Positions 43,088 through 51,294 of a DNA stretch of 64,000 nucleotides are shown piece by piece. Made by a program: the position numbers and the translations under genes. The notes under the pieces are model-generated. The model made no database searches, was not told where the DNA came from, and worked only from the letters and a program-made list of their open reading frames with translations. The stretch is from Thermoanaerobaculia bacterium (GTDB lineage Bacteria; Acidobacteriota; Thermoanaerobaculia; Multivoradales; JAHEKO01), in assembly GCA_947259925.1 (NCBI GenBank), contig CAMYOG010000041.1:1-64000 (forward strand), read 5' to 3'. Numbering within the stretch: position 1 is the first letter of the stretch; each line of letters starts with the position of its first letter.

Positions 43088-44059
43088 TCAGGGAACGGTC
43101 ACGACGACCTTCCCCCGGGCGTGCCCCGTCTCCTGATACGCGATGGCCTCGGCTGTCTGGCTCAGCGGGTATCGGCGATCGATCACGGGCACGATCTCGC
43201 CGGCTTCGAAGAGCGGGTTCAGGAAGGCGAGGTCCTCGGCGCTGCGGCGGGCGGTCAGCGAGACCACCTGCTGGCTCACGAACGGCGCCGACATCTGCGT
43301 CTTCATGAGGAAGGCGACCGGTCCCAGCCAGCGGCCGGTGTCGGGTCCGCTGACCATCAGGAACCTGCCCTCGGGGGTCATCACTCGCCGGCACTCGAAC
43401 ACGGAGTGATTGCCGATCGTGTCGAGCACGTGGTCGTAGGTCACGTCGCCCTCGGTGAAGTTCTCGCGGGTGTAGTCGACGACGTGGTCGGCGCCGATCG
43501 ATCGGACCATCTCGAGATTCCCGGTGCTGCACACCCCGGTCACCTCGGCACCGAGCGACTTGGCGATCTGCACGCCAAAGGTGCCGACGCCGCCCGAGGC
43601 GCCGTTGACCAGGACCTTCTGGCCCGGCCGCACGCCACCGTCGTGGCGGAGAAACTGCAGCGCGGTCCAGGCGGCGATCGGCACCGCCGCCGCCTGCTCG
43701 AACGTCAGGTTGGGCGGCTTGGGCGCCAGCGCCTCGGCCGGTGCGGTCGCGTACTCCGCGAAGGCCCCTCTGGCCGCGCCATAGACCTGGTCGCCGGGGG
43801 CGAACCGCGTCACCTTCGCGCCGACCGCTTCGACCTCGCCGGCCAGGTCGACGCCCAGGCCATGGAACCGGGGTCGCAGGAGCCCCGCGACCAGCCGCAT
43901 AACGTAGGGCGCCCCCCGCAGGTAGTGCCAGTCGAGCGGATTGACCGAGGCGGCGCGGACGCGGATCAGGACGTCGCCGTCTCCTGGCCGGGGCTTTTCG
44001 ACTTCACTGAGCTCGAGCGTGCTCGGAGGACCGTACTCCTCGTACAAGATGGCTCTCAT
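43088..44059 (-). CDS. NAD(P)-dependent quinone oxidoreductase-like (MDR family)
   Basis: Zinc-independent medium-chain dehydrogenase/reductase, 323 aa, cytosolic. It opens MRAILYEEYGPPSTLELSEV, has ASVNPLDWHYLRG and GVDLAGEVEAVGAKVTRFAPG, and the cofactor-binding VLVNGASGGVGTFGVQIAKS with AxxGGVG near 150. A Tyr-containing VYGAARGAFAEYATA segment lies where quinone reductases bind substrate. No zinc ligands are evident. Likely reduces a quinone or enone with NADPH. It is convergent with the hydrolase gene, 13 bp away. Confidence 0.88.
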   Translation of the reverse strand: MRAILYEEYGPPSTLELSEVEKPRPGDGDVLIRVRAASVNPLDWHYLRGAPYVMRLVAGLLRPRFHGLGVDLAGEVEAVGAKVTRFAPGDQVYGAARGAFAEYATAPAEALAPKPPNLTFEQAAAVPIAAWTALQFLRHDGGVRPGQKVLVNGASGGVGTFGVQIAKSLGAEVTGVCSTGNLEMVRSIGADHVVDYTRENFTEGDVTYDHVLDTIGNHSVFECRRVMTPEGRFLMVSGPDTGRWLGPVAFLMKTQMSAPFVSQQVVSLTARRSAEDLAFLNPLFEAGEIVPVIDRRYPLSQTAEAIAYQETGHARGKVVVTVP

Positions 44060-44196
44060 CGTGTGTACCTGGCAATAGGCTGGCAGGCGCCGGGTCGTTC
44101 GTTTGCGGGTCTCGGTTCTGAGCCCAGCGCGTCAAGCCCCTTGTTTGTGCCGTGATCAGCGAGTTGCGGTCGAAGCCGGCCGAGTTGGACGGTGGC

Positions 44197-44667
44197 CTAG
44201 CGAGACCGAGCCTTCCGGCGCCGCCGAAAGGCGTCGAGCCGAAGGACCTGCGAGGACTCGCGCTCGGCGTCGGTGGCCAGCCCGCTCTCCCAGGCGATGC
44301 TCTCGCCGGTCTCGACGGTCGGGTCCGAGGCGATCCCGGTCCAGCAGCCGTCGGGGTCGTCGCGCAGGATGGAGACGAACGCGAGGCCGGCCCGGTAGCG
44401 TCCCTTGCTCGAAGGGCCGACGCTCCAGCGAACCTCTCCCATACACTCGAATGAGCGCCCTCGGTGGTCTTCGACGATCACCAGGTGGCGCTCGCCGGGC
44501 GCCAGGCCGGCGGCGCCCTCGGATCGAAAGCCGAGCCCCATCGGCGACACATCGACCAGGGAGATCTCGCCTGCGGAGCAGGTACCGCGGCTGGTGCCGG
44601 GTGGAAACCTCTCGTAACGCCGCCGCTGAGCAGGGCGTGCGGTGCGATTCCGTCCTATCCTGAACAT
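44197..44667 (-). CDS. PilZ domain protein
   Basis: Protein of 156 aa. The PilZ fold covers about residues 12-105: RRRYERFPPGTSRGTC is the first c-di-GMP-type arm, VDVSPMGLGFRSEG matches the D/NxSxxG motif, and GEVRWSVGPSSKGRYRAGLA is the later strand. A charged tail ends in RRRRKARSR. Thus c-di-GMP binding is plausible. ATG at 44667 is used; the ORF is open to 44748, but that extension is less convincing and lacks a ribosome site. It may control motility or surface behaviour. Confidence 0.72.
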   Translation of the reverse strand: MFRIGRNRTARPAQRRRYERFPPGTSRGTCSAGEISLVDVSPMGLGFRSEGAAGLAPGERHLVIVEDHRGRSFECMGEVRWSVGPSSKGRYRAGLAFVSILRDDPDGCWTGIASDPTVETGESIAWESGLATDAERESSQVLRLDAFRRRRKARSR

Positions 44668-44787
44668 ATATCCGACTCGACCCACCGCGCAGTCGTAGTC
44701 GCGGCTGGTCGAACCCCCCAAACTAACCAGATTTACCGAGTTTACCACATCGGGCAGTCTGCCTCGCGGCGGCCGCTGCCGCTGCCG

Positions 44788-45339
44788 TCAGAGCAGGTCG
44801 GCCGTCGACACCACTTCGGCGACCTCGTCCCGCAGGTTGCTGGCCGTCACGCGCGCCACCTCGTCGGCGGTGAGGGTGCCGCCGCCGTGAGCGGGAAGAT
44901 CGAAGGTGTGGGTCGCATCGAGGACGAACAGGGTGTCGTAGCCGAGATCGCTGGCGGTCCGTGCCGTCGCCTCGCAGCAGTAGTTGGTCTGAATCCCGGC
45001 GATCGCGACGCCGGTGACGCCGCGCTCCCGCAGCCAGGCGTCGAGGTCCGGCTGGCCGAAGAAGGCCGAGTTGCTCTGTTTGGCCACCAGGAGGTCCGGC
45101 TCGCCGGTGATCACCGGCTTGAAGTCGTTGCCGGGCTGGCCGGGTCGTAGCGGTGAATCGGGTCGGTCCGAATCGTGCCGCACGAACACCACCGGCCGCC
45201 CGGCGGAGCGCCACGTGTCGATGAGCCTTGCGACGTTCGTCTCGCAGTCCGGGTTGTTGCGAGGACCGTGCGCCGGGTCGTCCAGGCCCGACTGGACGTC
45301 GATGACCAGGAGCGCCGTGCGGTCGAGGTCGTATTGCAC
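44788..45339 (-). CDS. Isochorismatase family cysteine hydrolase
   Basis: Protein of 183 aa. The catalytic triad is visible: Asp in TALLVIDVQSGLDD near residue 13, Lys in LLVAKQSNSAFFGQPDLDAW near 88, and Cys in AGIQTNYCCEATARTASDLG near 121. The fold is otherwise normal (FVLDATHTFD, then LTADEVARVTASNL). Members hydrolyse isochorismate, nicotinamide or other amides; the C-C-E-A variant does not fix the substrate. GTG at 45339 gives the family's usual length; the longer ORF is not supported. Confidence 0.87.
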   Translation of the reverse strand: MQYDLDRTALLVIDVQSGLDDPAHGPRNNPDCETNVARLIDTWRSAGRPVVFVRHDSDRPDSPLRPGQPGNDFKPVITGEPDLLVAKQSNSAFFGQPDLDAWLRERGVTGVAIAGIQTNYCCEATARTASDLGYDTLFVLDATHTFDLPAHGGGTLTADEVARVTASNLRDEVAEVVSTADLL

Positions 45340-45399
45340 GGCGACGAGGCTACCGCATGGGAGACGGGGAGCGGTGCGGTAGGGTGAGGGACGAGACAA

Positions 45400-46509
45400 G
45401 TGCTCGCGAGAGTCCTGCCGATCCTGTTCGCGGCGGCCGTGCTACCGATCGCCGCGCCGGCCCAGGAAGAGCCGGTCGAGGAGACTTTCGCCGAAGCGCT
45501 CGAGGTGACCGAGGTGCTGCTCGACGTCCTGGTCACCGACCGCGACGACCACATCGTCCTCGGTCTGGGTCCCGACGACTTCGTCGTCACCGAGGACGGC
45601 AAACGGGTGGATGTCACCTCCCTGACCTTCTACAGCAGCAAGCGACTGCTCGACGAATCGGGACTGCCGGTGGCCGGGGCGAGCTCCGTCGAGACGGTTC
45701 CCCAGGACCGCTTCTTCATCCTGTTCGTCCAGGAGCAGAGCATTCAGAAAGGGGTCTCGAGGAAGAGCGCCTTCGATCGGCAGCTGGCGGCCGGCGGCGA
45801 GCTGACCAGATGGCTGGTCGAGGAGCTCCAGCCGGCCGATCGGATGGCGGTGGTGTCGTTTCGCCGCGGGCTCAAGGTCTTCCAGGACTTCACCACGGAC
45901 CGGGCGGCGCTGATCCAGGCGATCGGGGGCGCGGTGCGCGGGCGAGATCCGGAGAAGATCAAGCCGTCGCGCAGCCTCGCGGTCGCCGGAGACCCACCGG
46001 CACTCGCGTCGCTGCCGGCCGGAAAAGAACTGCGCCGCGCGAGCCGCGACATCTATCGAGCGCTCGGCGTGGTCGCCGGTGCCGTCGGGTCGGTGCCCGG
46101 CCGCAAGAACCTGATCTTTCTCGGTCGCGGCTTCGGTGAGATCGGCAGCTACGGCAACTACGAGTCCGAGCCCGCCAAGCTGCAGCCGATGCTCGAGGCG
46201 CTCAACGACGCCAACGTGGCGGTCTACACGCTCGACGTAACTCCCGCCGAGGTCGAGGACAACCTCCAGATCTCACTGCGGGACCTGGCTGCCGACACCG
46301 GCGGACGCTTCTACTACAACGAGTGGCGGTTCACGGAGCCGCTCAAAGCGATCGCCGACCTGACCAGCGGCTACTACCTGCTCAGCTACCAGAGCCGGCG
46401 GCCGGCGGACGCCGCGGGATACCAGCGGGTGCGGGTCGGAACCCGCAGCCCGGAATTCCGCATTCAGGCACGGGACGGCTACCTCTACGGCTCAGGGTTG
46501 CCGTACTAG
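45400..46509 (+). CDS. VWFA-related (Acidobacterial-type) exported protein
   Basis: Exported protein of 369 aa with a signal peptide ending near AAPAQE (residue 21). An N-terminal carrier part (VLLDVLVTDRDDHIVLGLGP, DDFVVTEDGKRVDVTSLTFY) precedes a VWFA-like domain (about 100-330). This is the layout of the Acidobacterial VWFA-related family. The metal site usually begins DxSxS after a hydrophobic strand. Here it reads FFILFVQEQSIQ without the Asp, so metal binding is doubtful. Later strands are NLIFLGRGFGE and VAVYTLDVTP. GTG start. Function unknown; an adhesion or envelope role is inferred. Confidence 0.8.
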   Translation: MLARVLPILFAAAVLPIAAPAQEEPVEETFAEALEVTEVLLDVLVTDRDDHIVLGLGPDDFVVTEDGKRVDVTSLTFYSSKRLLDESGLPVAGASSVETVPQDRFFILFVQEQSIQKGVSRKSAFDRQLAAGGELTRWLVEELQPADRMAVVSFRRGLKVFQDFTTDRAALIQAIGGAVRGRDPEKIKPSRSLAVAGDPPALASLPAGKELRRASRDIYRALGVVAGAVGSVPGRKNLIFLGRGFGEIGSYGNYESEPAKLQPMLEALNDANVAVYTLDVTPAEVEDNLQISLRDLAADTGGRFYYNEWRFTEPLKAIADLTSGYYLLSYQSRRPADAAGYQRVRVGTRSPEFRIQARDGYLYGSGLPY

Positions 46510-46514
46510 CCGGC

Positions 46515-47492
46515 TCACGACGCCGCCCGATAGCTATCGGAGTCCGGACGGGGTACGTGCGCGAGCAGAGCGTCGAGAGTCGGGGTGTCCATGCCCGCTC
46601 GGCGCTTGAGGCAATCGAACTCCGCGACCATCTCGAGCAGCTCGGGACCGACGGTTCTGGCGTGCAGGCCCAAGCGGACCTCGGCGGAGCGCGAGGCGAA
46701 GAGCTTGGCGAACACCGCCGGCTCCAGCCGCTTCGGCAGCCAATAGAAGAGGTTGAAGATCGTCGGCTGGCGCCTGTGGTAGCCCATCTCCCGCAGGACC
46801 TTGCCGGCCTCACGGCACGCCTCACAGTAGAGGTGGAGCGCCCGCTCGTCGTCCGCGACCGCCTTCAGGTCGCCGTCCTTCATGAAGATGACCCCGACGG
46901 TCGGTGCCATGAAGGCGAAGTGGTACTTGAGCCATCCGTCGATGTCGCGCTCCAGGTGGACCTTGATGTCGGCGGTCTCGATCAGCCGCTCCACCTGGCG
47001 GGTCCGGGGTCGAACCGTGCCGTCGAGCTCGCCGAGGCAGAGCTCACCGCGCGGGCCGTCACGCTTCTCACGATCCATGATCACCAGATCGCCGTCGTCC
47101 CAGCCGCCGCCGACAAGGGGGAAGCCGAGCAGCACCTGCTCGCGGCTCAGATGCTCGAAGTAGCGGTCGAAGCCCGCGACGTCATTCCCCAGAAAGAGGA
47201 TGCTGCCGAGGTTCGGGTTCGCGGCCAGGATCGGGCAGGCGGCCAACCGAGCCGCCTTCTGCATGGCCACTACCACCAGGTCGTAGGGATCGCTCGGATC
47301 GAGCCGGTCGATCAGCCTCACCCAGGCTCCGAAGCGCTCTCCGGTCAGGCCGTCGACGATCTGGACGCCGTCCCGCTCGAGCCGGTCGAAGGTCGCCCCC
47401 CGCGCGAGCAGGGTGACGTCGTTGCCCGAGAGCCGCAGGCGGAGGGCCAGCCACTGGCCGATCGGTCCGGCGCCGAAGATCAGGGTCCTCAT
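46515..47492 (-). CDS. Ketopantoate reductase family protein (PanE/ApbA-like)
   Basis: Protein of 325 aa. It begins with the Rossmann motif RTLIFGAGPIGQWLALRLRL and an NADP-type LLARGATFDRLERDG, followed by FLGNDVAGFDRYF and a C-terminal helical domain (WLKYHFAFMAPTVGVIF with the Lys, then a long basic helix PTIFNLFYWLPKRLEPAVFA). Family members reduce 2-ketopantoate for CoA synthesis or other 2-keto acids. The C-terminal sequence is divergent and no pantothenate genes are adjacent, so the substrate is uncertain. Confidence 0.75.
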   Translation of the reverse strand: MRTLIFGAGPIGQWLALRLRLSGNDVTLLARGATFDRLERDGVQIVDGLTGERFGAWVRLIDRLDPSDPYDLVVVAMQKAARLAACPILAANPNLGSILFLGNDVAGFDRYFEHLSREQVLLGFPLVGGGWDDGDLVIMDREKRDGPRGELCLGELDGTVRPRTRQVERLIETADIKVHLERDIDGWLKYHFAFMAPTVGVIFMKDGDLKAVADDERALHLYCEACREAGKVLREMGYHRRQPTIFNLFYWLPKRLEPAVFAKLFASRSAEVRLGLHARTVGPELLEMVAEFDCLKRRAGMDTPTLDALLAHVPRPDSDSYRAAS

Positions 47493-47646
47493 GGGCTTAG
47501 TCTCTCCCTAGCAGGCGCCGCGCGTCGGCGCCAGCACCGGAGGGGTGGGTGGCCGCCACCCCCTGGCGCTGCTCGAGCAGATTTTCTTCGGTCGTAGTGA
47601 GAGCTTTCACTTCGCCGGGCGGCCGATTGATCCATGATCGAGCCGG

Positions 47647-48135
47647 ATGCGCTTCTGGAGGCAGCGGAAGAAGCCCGGGCCCAACGGCCACCACGGTACC
47701 GGACCCTTCGAAGATCCGCGCTGGAACCTCCCGCATCCCCTGGCGATCCTCAGGGTCGACGTCCGCTCCGAGCGCCGGACCCTGCTGGGCTACGCCGAGT
47801 ACATCAGCCCGGAGGGCATGATGATCGGCACCGTCTGGCCGAAAGAGGTGGGAAGCCGCCATCGGGTCGAGTTCGCCCTGCCGGCACCTGCCGATACGGT
47901 GGTCCGATGCAACTGCGAGGTGGTCTGGGCCCGCCCCTATTCGGTCGATCGGCAGAGGCCCGGCATGGGCCTGGAGTTCGTGGCGCCGCCCGAGTCGGTG
48001 GCGGAGAGCATCGAGTCGCTCTGGCGGGCGGGCCACGCGCCCGACGCGCCCCCGACCCGTACCTGGTCGGAGTTCGATCGCAAGTGGATCGACTGGACCC
48101 CGCGGATCGCGGCTCCCAAGGGTTTCTCGAGCTGA
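47647..48135 (+). CDS. PilZ-like domain protein
   Basis: Protein of 162 aa. A basic N-terminus (MRFWRQRKKPG) leads into a PilZ-like core of about residues 30-115: LAILRVDVRSERRTLLGYAE, YISPEGMMIGTV at the D/NxSxxG position, RCNCEVVWARPY and RQRPGMGLEFV. The first arm has an Arg pair but is not a perfect RxxxR, so c-di-GMP binding is likely but not certain. ATG at 47647. It may work alongside the PilZ protein at 44197-44667. Confidence 0.65.
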   Translation: MRFWRQRKKPGPNGHHGTGPFEDPRWNLPHPLAILRVDVRSERRTLLGYAEYISPEGMMIGTVWPKEVGSRHRVEFALPAPADTVVRCNCEVVWARPYSVDRQRPGMGLEFVAPPESVAESIESLWRAGHAPDAPPTRTWSEFDRKWIDWTPRIAAPKGFSS

Positions 48136-48194
48136 CCGCGCCGGGTTCGTCACCGGCTGGTAGCTCGCCTCTCAGGCCCCGGGCGGGAGACCGC

Positions 48195-48335
48195 GGCTCG
48201 GCCACGGCCGCGACCAGGCTGAGACCCAGCCCGGCGCCGGGAGTGCTGCGACTCGAGTCGAGTCGATAGAAACGCTCCAGGACCCGGTCGCGCTCGCCTT
48301 GGGGATGCCGGGGCCGTCGTCGTCGATCGGTCCTC
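48195..48335 (-). pseudogene. Frameshifted fragment of a histidine-kinase ATPase domain
   Basis: On the minus strand one frame reads IDDDGPGIPK (N-terminal G1 box). The next frame continues GERDRVLERFYRLDSSRSTP and then GAGLGLSLVAAVAE, the F and G2 boxes of a sensor kinase. Joined, they are a normal HATPase_c core interrupted by a frameshift near 48300. No HisKA, HAMP or sensing part exists upstream, so only the 3' end of a dead kinase gene is left. Confidence 0.65.
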
Positions 48336-48385
48336 CTTGGTTCGTTCTCATTCGACGAGAAGGTACGCGCAGCGACCTGTCTGGA

Positions 48386-48430
48386 CGATTGACGCTCGAT
48401 TGACGATTTGTCATCCAGGCGTCATATGCT
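48386..48430 (+). promoter_or_regulatory. Promoter region with 9-bp direct repeats, 11-bp period
   Basis: CGATTGACG occurs at 48386-48394 and 48397-48405, one helical turn apart, as in OmpR-type regulator sites. The second copy includes a -35-like TTGACG (48400-48405); TATGCT at 48425-48430 is a possible -10 with a long 19-bp spacer. It precedes the hydrolase at 48438. The adjoining kinase remnant suggests a lost two-component pair once controlled this promoter. Confidence 0.4.
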
Positions 48431-48437
48431 CCCGCTG

Positions 48438-49640
48438 ATGAAGCCCAAGAGGCGTTGGATCCTGGTCGGCGCGGTCCTGGTTCTCGTGCTCGCGGCTGGG
48501 GTCGGAGTGTGGGTCCTCTGGGGAACGCGCGCCGCCCTCGAGAGGGCCGAGGCGTTCGAGTTTCAACGTATGGAAGTCTCGAGGTTGGACAGCGAGGGCA
48601 CCCACCGCTTCCACTACGTCACCAACCGACGGCCGGCCGAGCGGGACGGGCCGATCGCCGGCCGGTTCGCTAGCGAGCGCGGCGAGCGGCTCGAGTTCGG
48701 CTCCTTCGACGCCAGGATCGAGCGCTCGGTCGGTCTGGGCATGTTGTTCGATCAGGACAAGTGGTTTCGCGACCAGGAGATCGGCGTCGTCGCCGAGCGC
48801 CCACTCAGCCGTGAGGCGTTCGTCGAAGGGGTGCGGGAGCTGGTCAGGAAGTCGCCTCAGGACTCGCTCCTGGTGGTCGTCCACGGCTACCGCGAGGCCT
48901 TCGACTCCGCCCTGCGCAAGACCGCGTTCGTCGGCCACGTTCTCGACATCAACACCCCGGTCCTGCTCTTCGACTGGCCGGGTGATCAGCCGGGCGGACC
49001 GGTGAGGTCGTATCGAAGCGCATTCGAGGTCGCCGAGGCCAGCGGCGCCGACCTGGCTCGCACGCTCGAGCTGCTCATCGACGAGATCGCGCCCGGCATG
49101 CTCTGGTTGGTGGCCAACAGCATGGGGGGACAGGTCGTGGCCGAGGCGTTCGGCGTGCTCTACGCCGAAGCGGATCTGGCCGATTCCGAGGTCGAGCTCG
49201 AGGACGTGGTGCTGACCGCTCCGGACGTCGATCTCGAGGAGTTCGATCAGCGCTTTAAGCAGGAGATCAACGCGCTGGCTCGCAATCTGACGGTCTACGT
49301 CTCGTCGAACGATCGCGCCCTCCTGGCCAGCCGCATCCTGAACCGGGGCCCACGGCGCGGTGAGAGTACGCTCCGAACCCGGAGCGTCTCCACCGAGCAG
49401 CTGGACGCAGCGATTCGGCTTGCAGAGCTGATGGACCCTGGCAGCGAGCTCATCTCCCTGGTCGACGTGACACCGGTCAATCGGACGCGCAACTTCCACA
49501 ACTTCTACCTGGAGACACCGGAGGTCTACAACGATCTCTTCCAGCGGCTGACCAACGCCGCCAACCCGCGGAGCCGACTCCTCTATCCGGTCTACTCGAG
49601 AACCGGCGACGTCTACTGGATCCTGACGCGCGGCCGTTAG
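48438..49640 (+). CDS. DUF900-type alpha/beta hydrolase, membrane anchored
   Basis: Protein of 400 aa. An N-terminal transmembrane helix (WILVGAVLVLVLAAGVGVWV, about 6-26) is followed by YVTNRRPAERD, typical of DUF900. The hydrolase core then has LLVVVHGYREAFDSALRKTA (HGY oxyanion motif), VLLFDWPGDQPG and WLVANSMGGQVVAEAFG with the Ser nucleophile near 235. An acidic residue follows in VVLTAPDVDLEEFDQRF and NDRALLASRIL. ATG at 48438 gives MKPKRRW; TTG and ATG upstream are alternatives. The DUF900 family covers uncharacterised lipase- or esterase-like enzymes. Expected in the periplasm. Confidence 0.82.
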   Translation: MKPKRRWILVGAVLVLVLAAGVGVWVLWGTRAALERAEAFEFQRMEVSRLDSEGTHRFHYVTNRRPAERDGPIAGRFASERGERLEFGSFDARIERSVGLGMLFDQDKWFRDQEIGVVAERPLSREAFVEGVRELVRKSPQDSLLVVVHGYREAFDSALRKTAFVGHVLDINTPVLLFDWPGDQPGGPVRSYRSAFEVAEASGADLARTLELLIDEIAPGMLWLVANSMGGQVVAEAFGVLYAEADLADSEVELEDVVLTAPDVDLEEFDQRFKQEINALARNLTVYVSSNDRALLASRILNRGPRRGESTLRTRSVSTEQLDAAIRLAELMDPGSELISLVDVTPVNRTRNFHNFYLETPEVYNDLFQRLTNAANPRSRLLYPVYSRTGDVYWILTRGR

Positions 49641-49641
49641 G

Positions 49642-50403
49642 TCACGACGGGCCGGCGCCGACGCGCTCCTCGATGGCGCGGAGCCACATCCGCCGGATCA
49701 GGGCGCTGCCGGGGTAGATCACCCGCCAGTAGGCGGCGAAGCGCCTTCTGGCGGCGCTGTCGGTAGCGAACACCCGGGTCTCGGTCGTCACCCGAGTGCC
49801 GGTGCCGTCGGGCTCGACGATGAAGTTCATCGCCGCTTTGGCATAGCCGGGATCCGAGAGCGCTCGAAACCACTCTGGAGTCGGCGCATCGGGTGGACTC
49901 GACCCGGCCGGTGTCACGACCAGGGTGCCGATCACGATCTCGTGGTCGATCTCATGGGCGAGGAGCAGGAATCCGGTGCGGGTCGCCACTTCGAGGATCG
50001 GCAGCTGCTCGGGCGCGTTCAGGATGCTCTCGGGACCGGGGCGGCCCAGCCGACGGATGGAGGTCAGGGTCCGGAAGAGCCTGATCTCGCCGGCGGTCAC
50101 GGCCAGGACGGCCTCGAAGGTTCGATCGGGCGGCGCCTCGACCCAAGATTCGTGATGTTCGCTGAACTGATAGACGGGGAGGAAGCGATCGAGCTCGCTA
50201 CGCGTCGGGTCTACCCGGACCTCGGGCGCCGGGAGCGTCAGGCCGAGCAACGTCAGGAGCGCACCGGCGGTGGCGACGGCCGCGCCCCGCGGGCGCGATC
50301 TGATCTTCAGCGAGCGGAGCGGTCGGAGGACCGAGACCGCGCCCAGCAGCACGAGCACGAGCCCGGTGTCTACCAGAAGAACCGCGATGAAATGAAGGCT
50401 CAT
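49642..50403 (-). CDS. Membrane protein with SRPBCC-like domain
   Basis: Protein of 253 aa. It has two N-terminal hydrophobic helices (FIAVLLVDTGLVLVLLGAVS; AAVATAGALLTLLGLTL), then from about residue 85 a soluble domain reading SWVEAPPDRTFEAVLAVTAG, FLLLAHEIDHEIVIGTLVV and MNFIVEPDGTGTRVTTETRV. That strand order resembles the helix-grip SRPBCC fold, with APPDxTFEAV at the start being usual for such domains. ATG at 50403. The convergent hydrolase ends only 1 bp away, so no terminator fits between them. Function unknown. Confidence 0.62.
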   Translation of the reverse strand: MSLHFIAVLLVDTGLVLVLLGAVSVLRPLRSLKIRSRPRGAAVATAGALLTLLGLTLPAPEVRVDPTRSELDRFLPVYQFSEHHESWVEAPPDRTFEAVLAVTAGEIRLFRTLTSIRRLGRPGPESILNAPEQLPILEVATRTGFLLLAHEIDHEIVIGTLVVTPAGSSPPDAPTPEWFRALSDPGYAKAAMNFIVEPDGTGTRVTTETRVFATDSAARRRFAAYWRVIYPGSALIRRMWLRAIEERVGAGPS

Positions 50404-50491
50404 CCGTCGGAGCGCTCCCCGCGGGGCGATCTTACGATCTTCACCGCGCTCTGCCCTGGGCTCGCGGGCCTCGATGTTGCACAATGGAGCG

Positions 50492-50713
50492 ATGGCCAGG
50501 CTCCTTCGATTCGGGCGCGCCGCGGACCGACCCCGGGTAGGCCGGGTCCACCCCGACGGCTCGATCAGCTTCGGGGGCCGGCACTATCCGACCCTCAAGG
50601 AGCTGCCTCCGGAGTGCACGTGCCTGCGCGCCGATCTCGACACGCATCGGCAGTGGCGAGCTCACTACCGGGTGATCGATCCCCGCCGAAGGCACGAGCC
50701 TCCCAGGACCTGA
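50492..50713 (+). CDS. Small hypothetical protein preceding phosphoribosyltransferases
   Basis: Basic protein of 73 aa (MARLLRFGRAADRPRVGRVH, ending HYRVIDPRRRHEPPRT). Its opening recalls the N-terminal cap of fumarylacetoacetate-hydrolase-type proteins, but nothing else of that fold follows. Its stop is one base before the GTG of the next gene, so it is probably part of the same operon; ATG at 50492 has a GGAG nearby. It could be a genuine small partner of the enzyme pair or a gene remnant. Confidence 0.4.
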   Translation: MARLLRFGRAADRPRVGRVHPDGSISFGGRHYPTLKELPPECTCLRADLDTHRQWRAHYRVIDPRRRHEPPRT

Positions 50714-50714
50714 C

Positions 50715-51290
50715 GTGGCCGAGAAGCTCTACATCAGCGCACAGGCGCTTCTGGAGGACGCGTTCCGGCTGGGCGCGATGATCCTCGAGAGCGGCTTCCG
50801 GCCGAGCTTCATCGTCGCCATCTGGCGCGGCGGCGTGCCGATCGGCATGGCGGTGCAGGAGTTCCTCGACTACTTCGGCATGCAGACCGATCACATCGCC
50901 ATCCGCACGTCGTCGTACCAGGGCATCGATGGAAGATCGGCGACCGTACGCATCCACGGCACGAGCTACCTGATCAAGAACATCGAGCACGAGGACCGCC
51001 TGCTGATCGTCGACGATGTGTTCGACACCGGCTACACCATCCAGGCGCTGATCGAGCACCTTCGGGAGAAGGCGCGCCGCAATACGCCCGCCGACATTCG
51101 CGTCGCGGTGCCGTACTACAAGCCGGCGCGCAACGAGACCGACCTGGTACCCGACTACTACCTGCACGAGACTGATCAGTGGATCAAGTTCCCCTACTCG
51201 CTGGAGGGGCTGACGCACGCCGAGATCGCCGAGAAGAAGCCGGAGATCTACGACATCATCAAGGGATCCATCGGTCCGGAGACGGAGTAG
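50715..51290 (+). CDS. Phosphoribosyltransferase, HGPRT-like
   Basis: Type I phosphoribosyltransferase of 191 aa, cytosolic. The PRPP-binding signature LLIVDDVFDTGYT (about 97-109) is canonical, FIVAIWRGGVPIGMAVQEFL near 34 is the flexible/PPi loop region, and a later HETDQWIKFPYSLEG is shared with its neighbour. It should join a base or similar acceptor to PRPP; the acceptor is unknown, and purine salvage is one possibility. GTG at 50715, one base after the preceding stop. It is 4 bp before its paralogue, so the two are cotranslated and may form a heteromer. Confidence 0.88.
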   Translation: MAEKLYISAQALLEDAFRLGAMILESGFRPSFIVAIWRGGVPIGMAVQEFLDYFGMQTDHIAIRTSSYQGIDGRSATVRIHGTSYLIKNIEHEDRLLIVDDVFDTGYTIQALIEHLREKARRNTPADIRVAVPYYKPARNETDLVPDYYLHETDQWIKFPYSLEGLTHAEIAEKKPEIYDIIKGSIGPETE

Positions 51291-51294
51291 GGCG

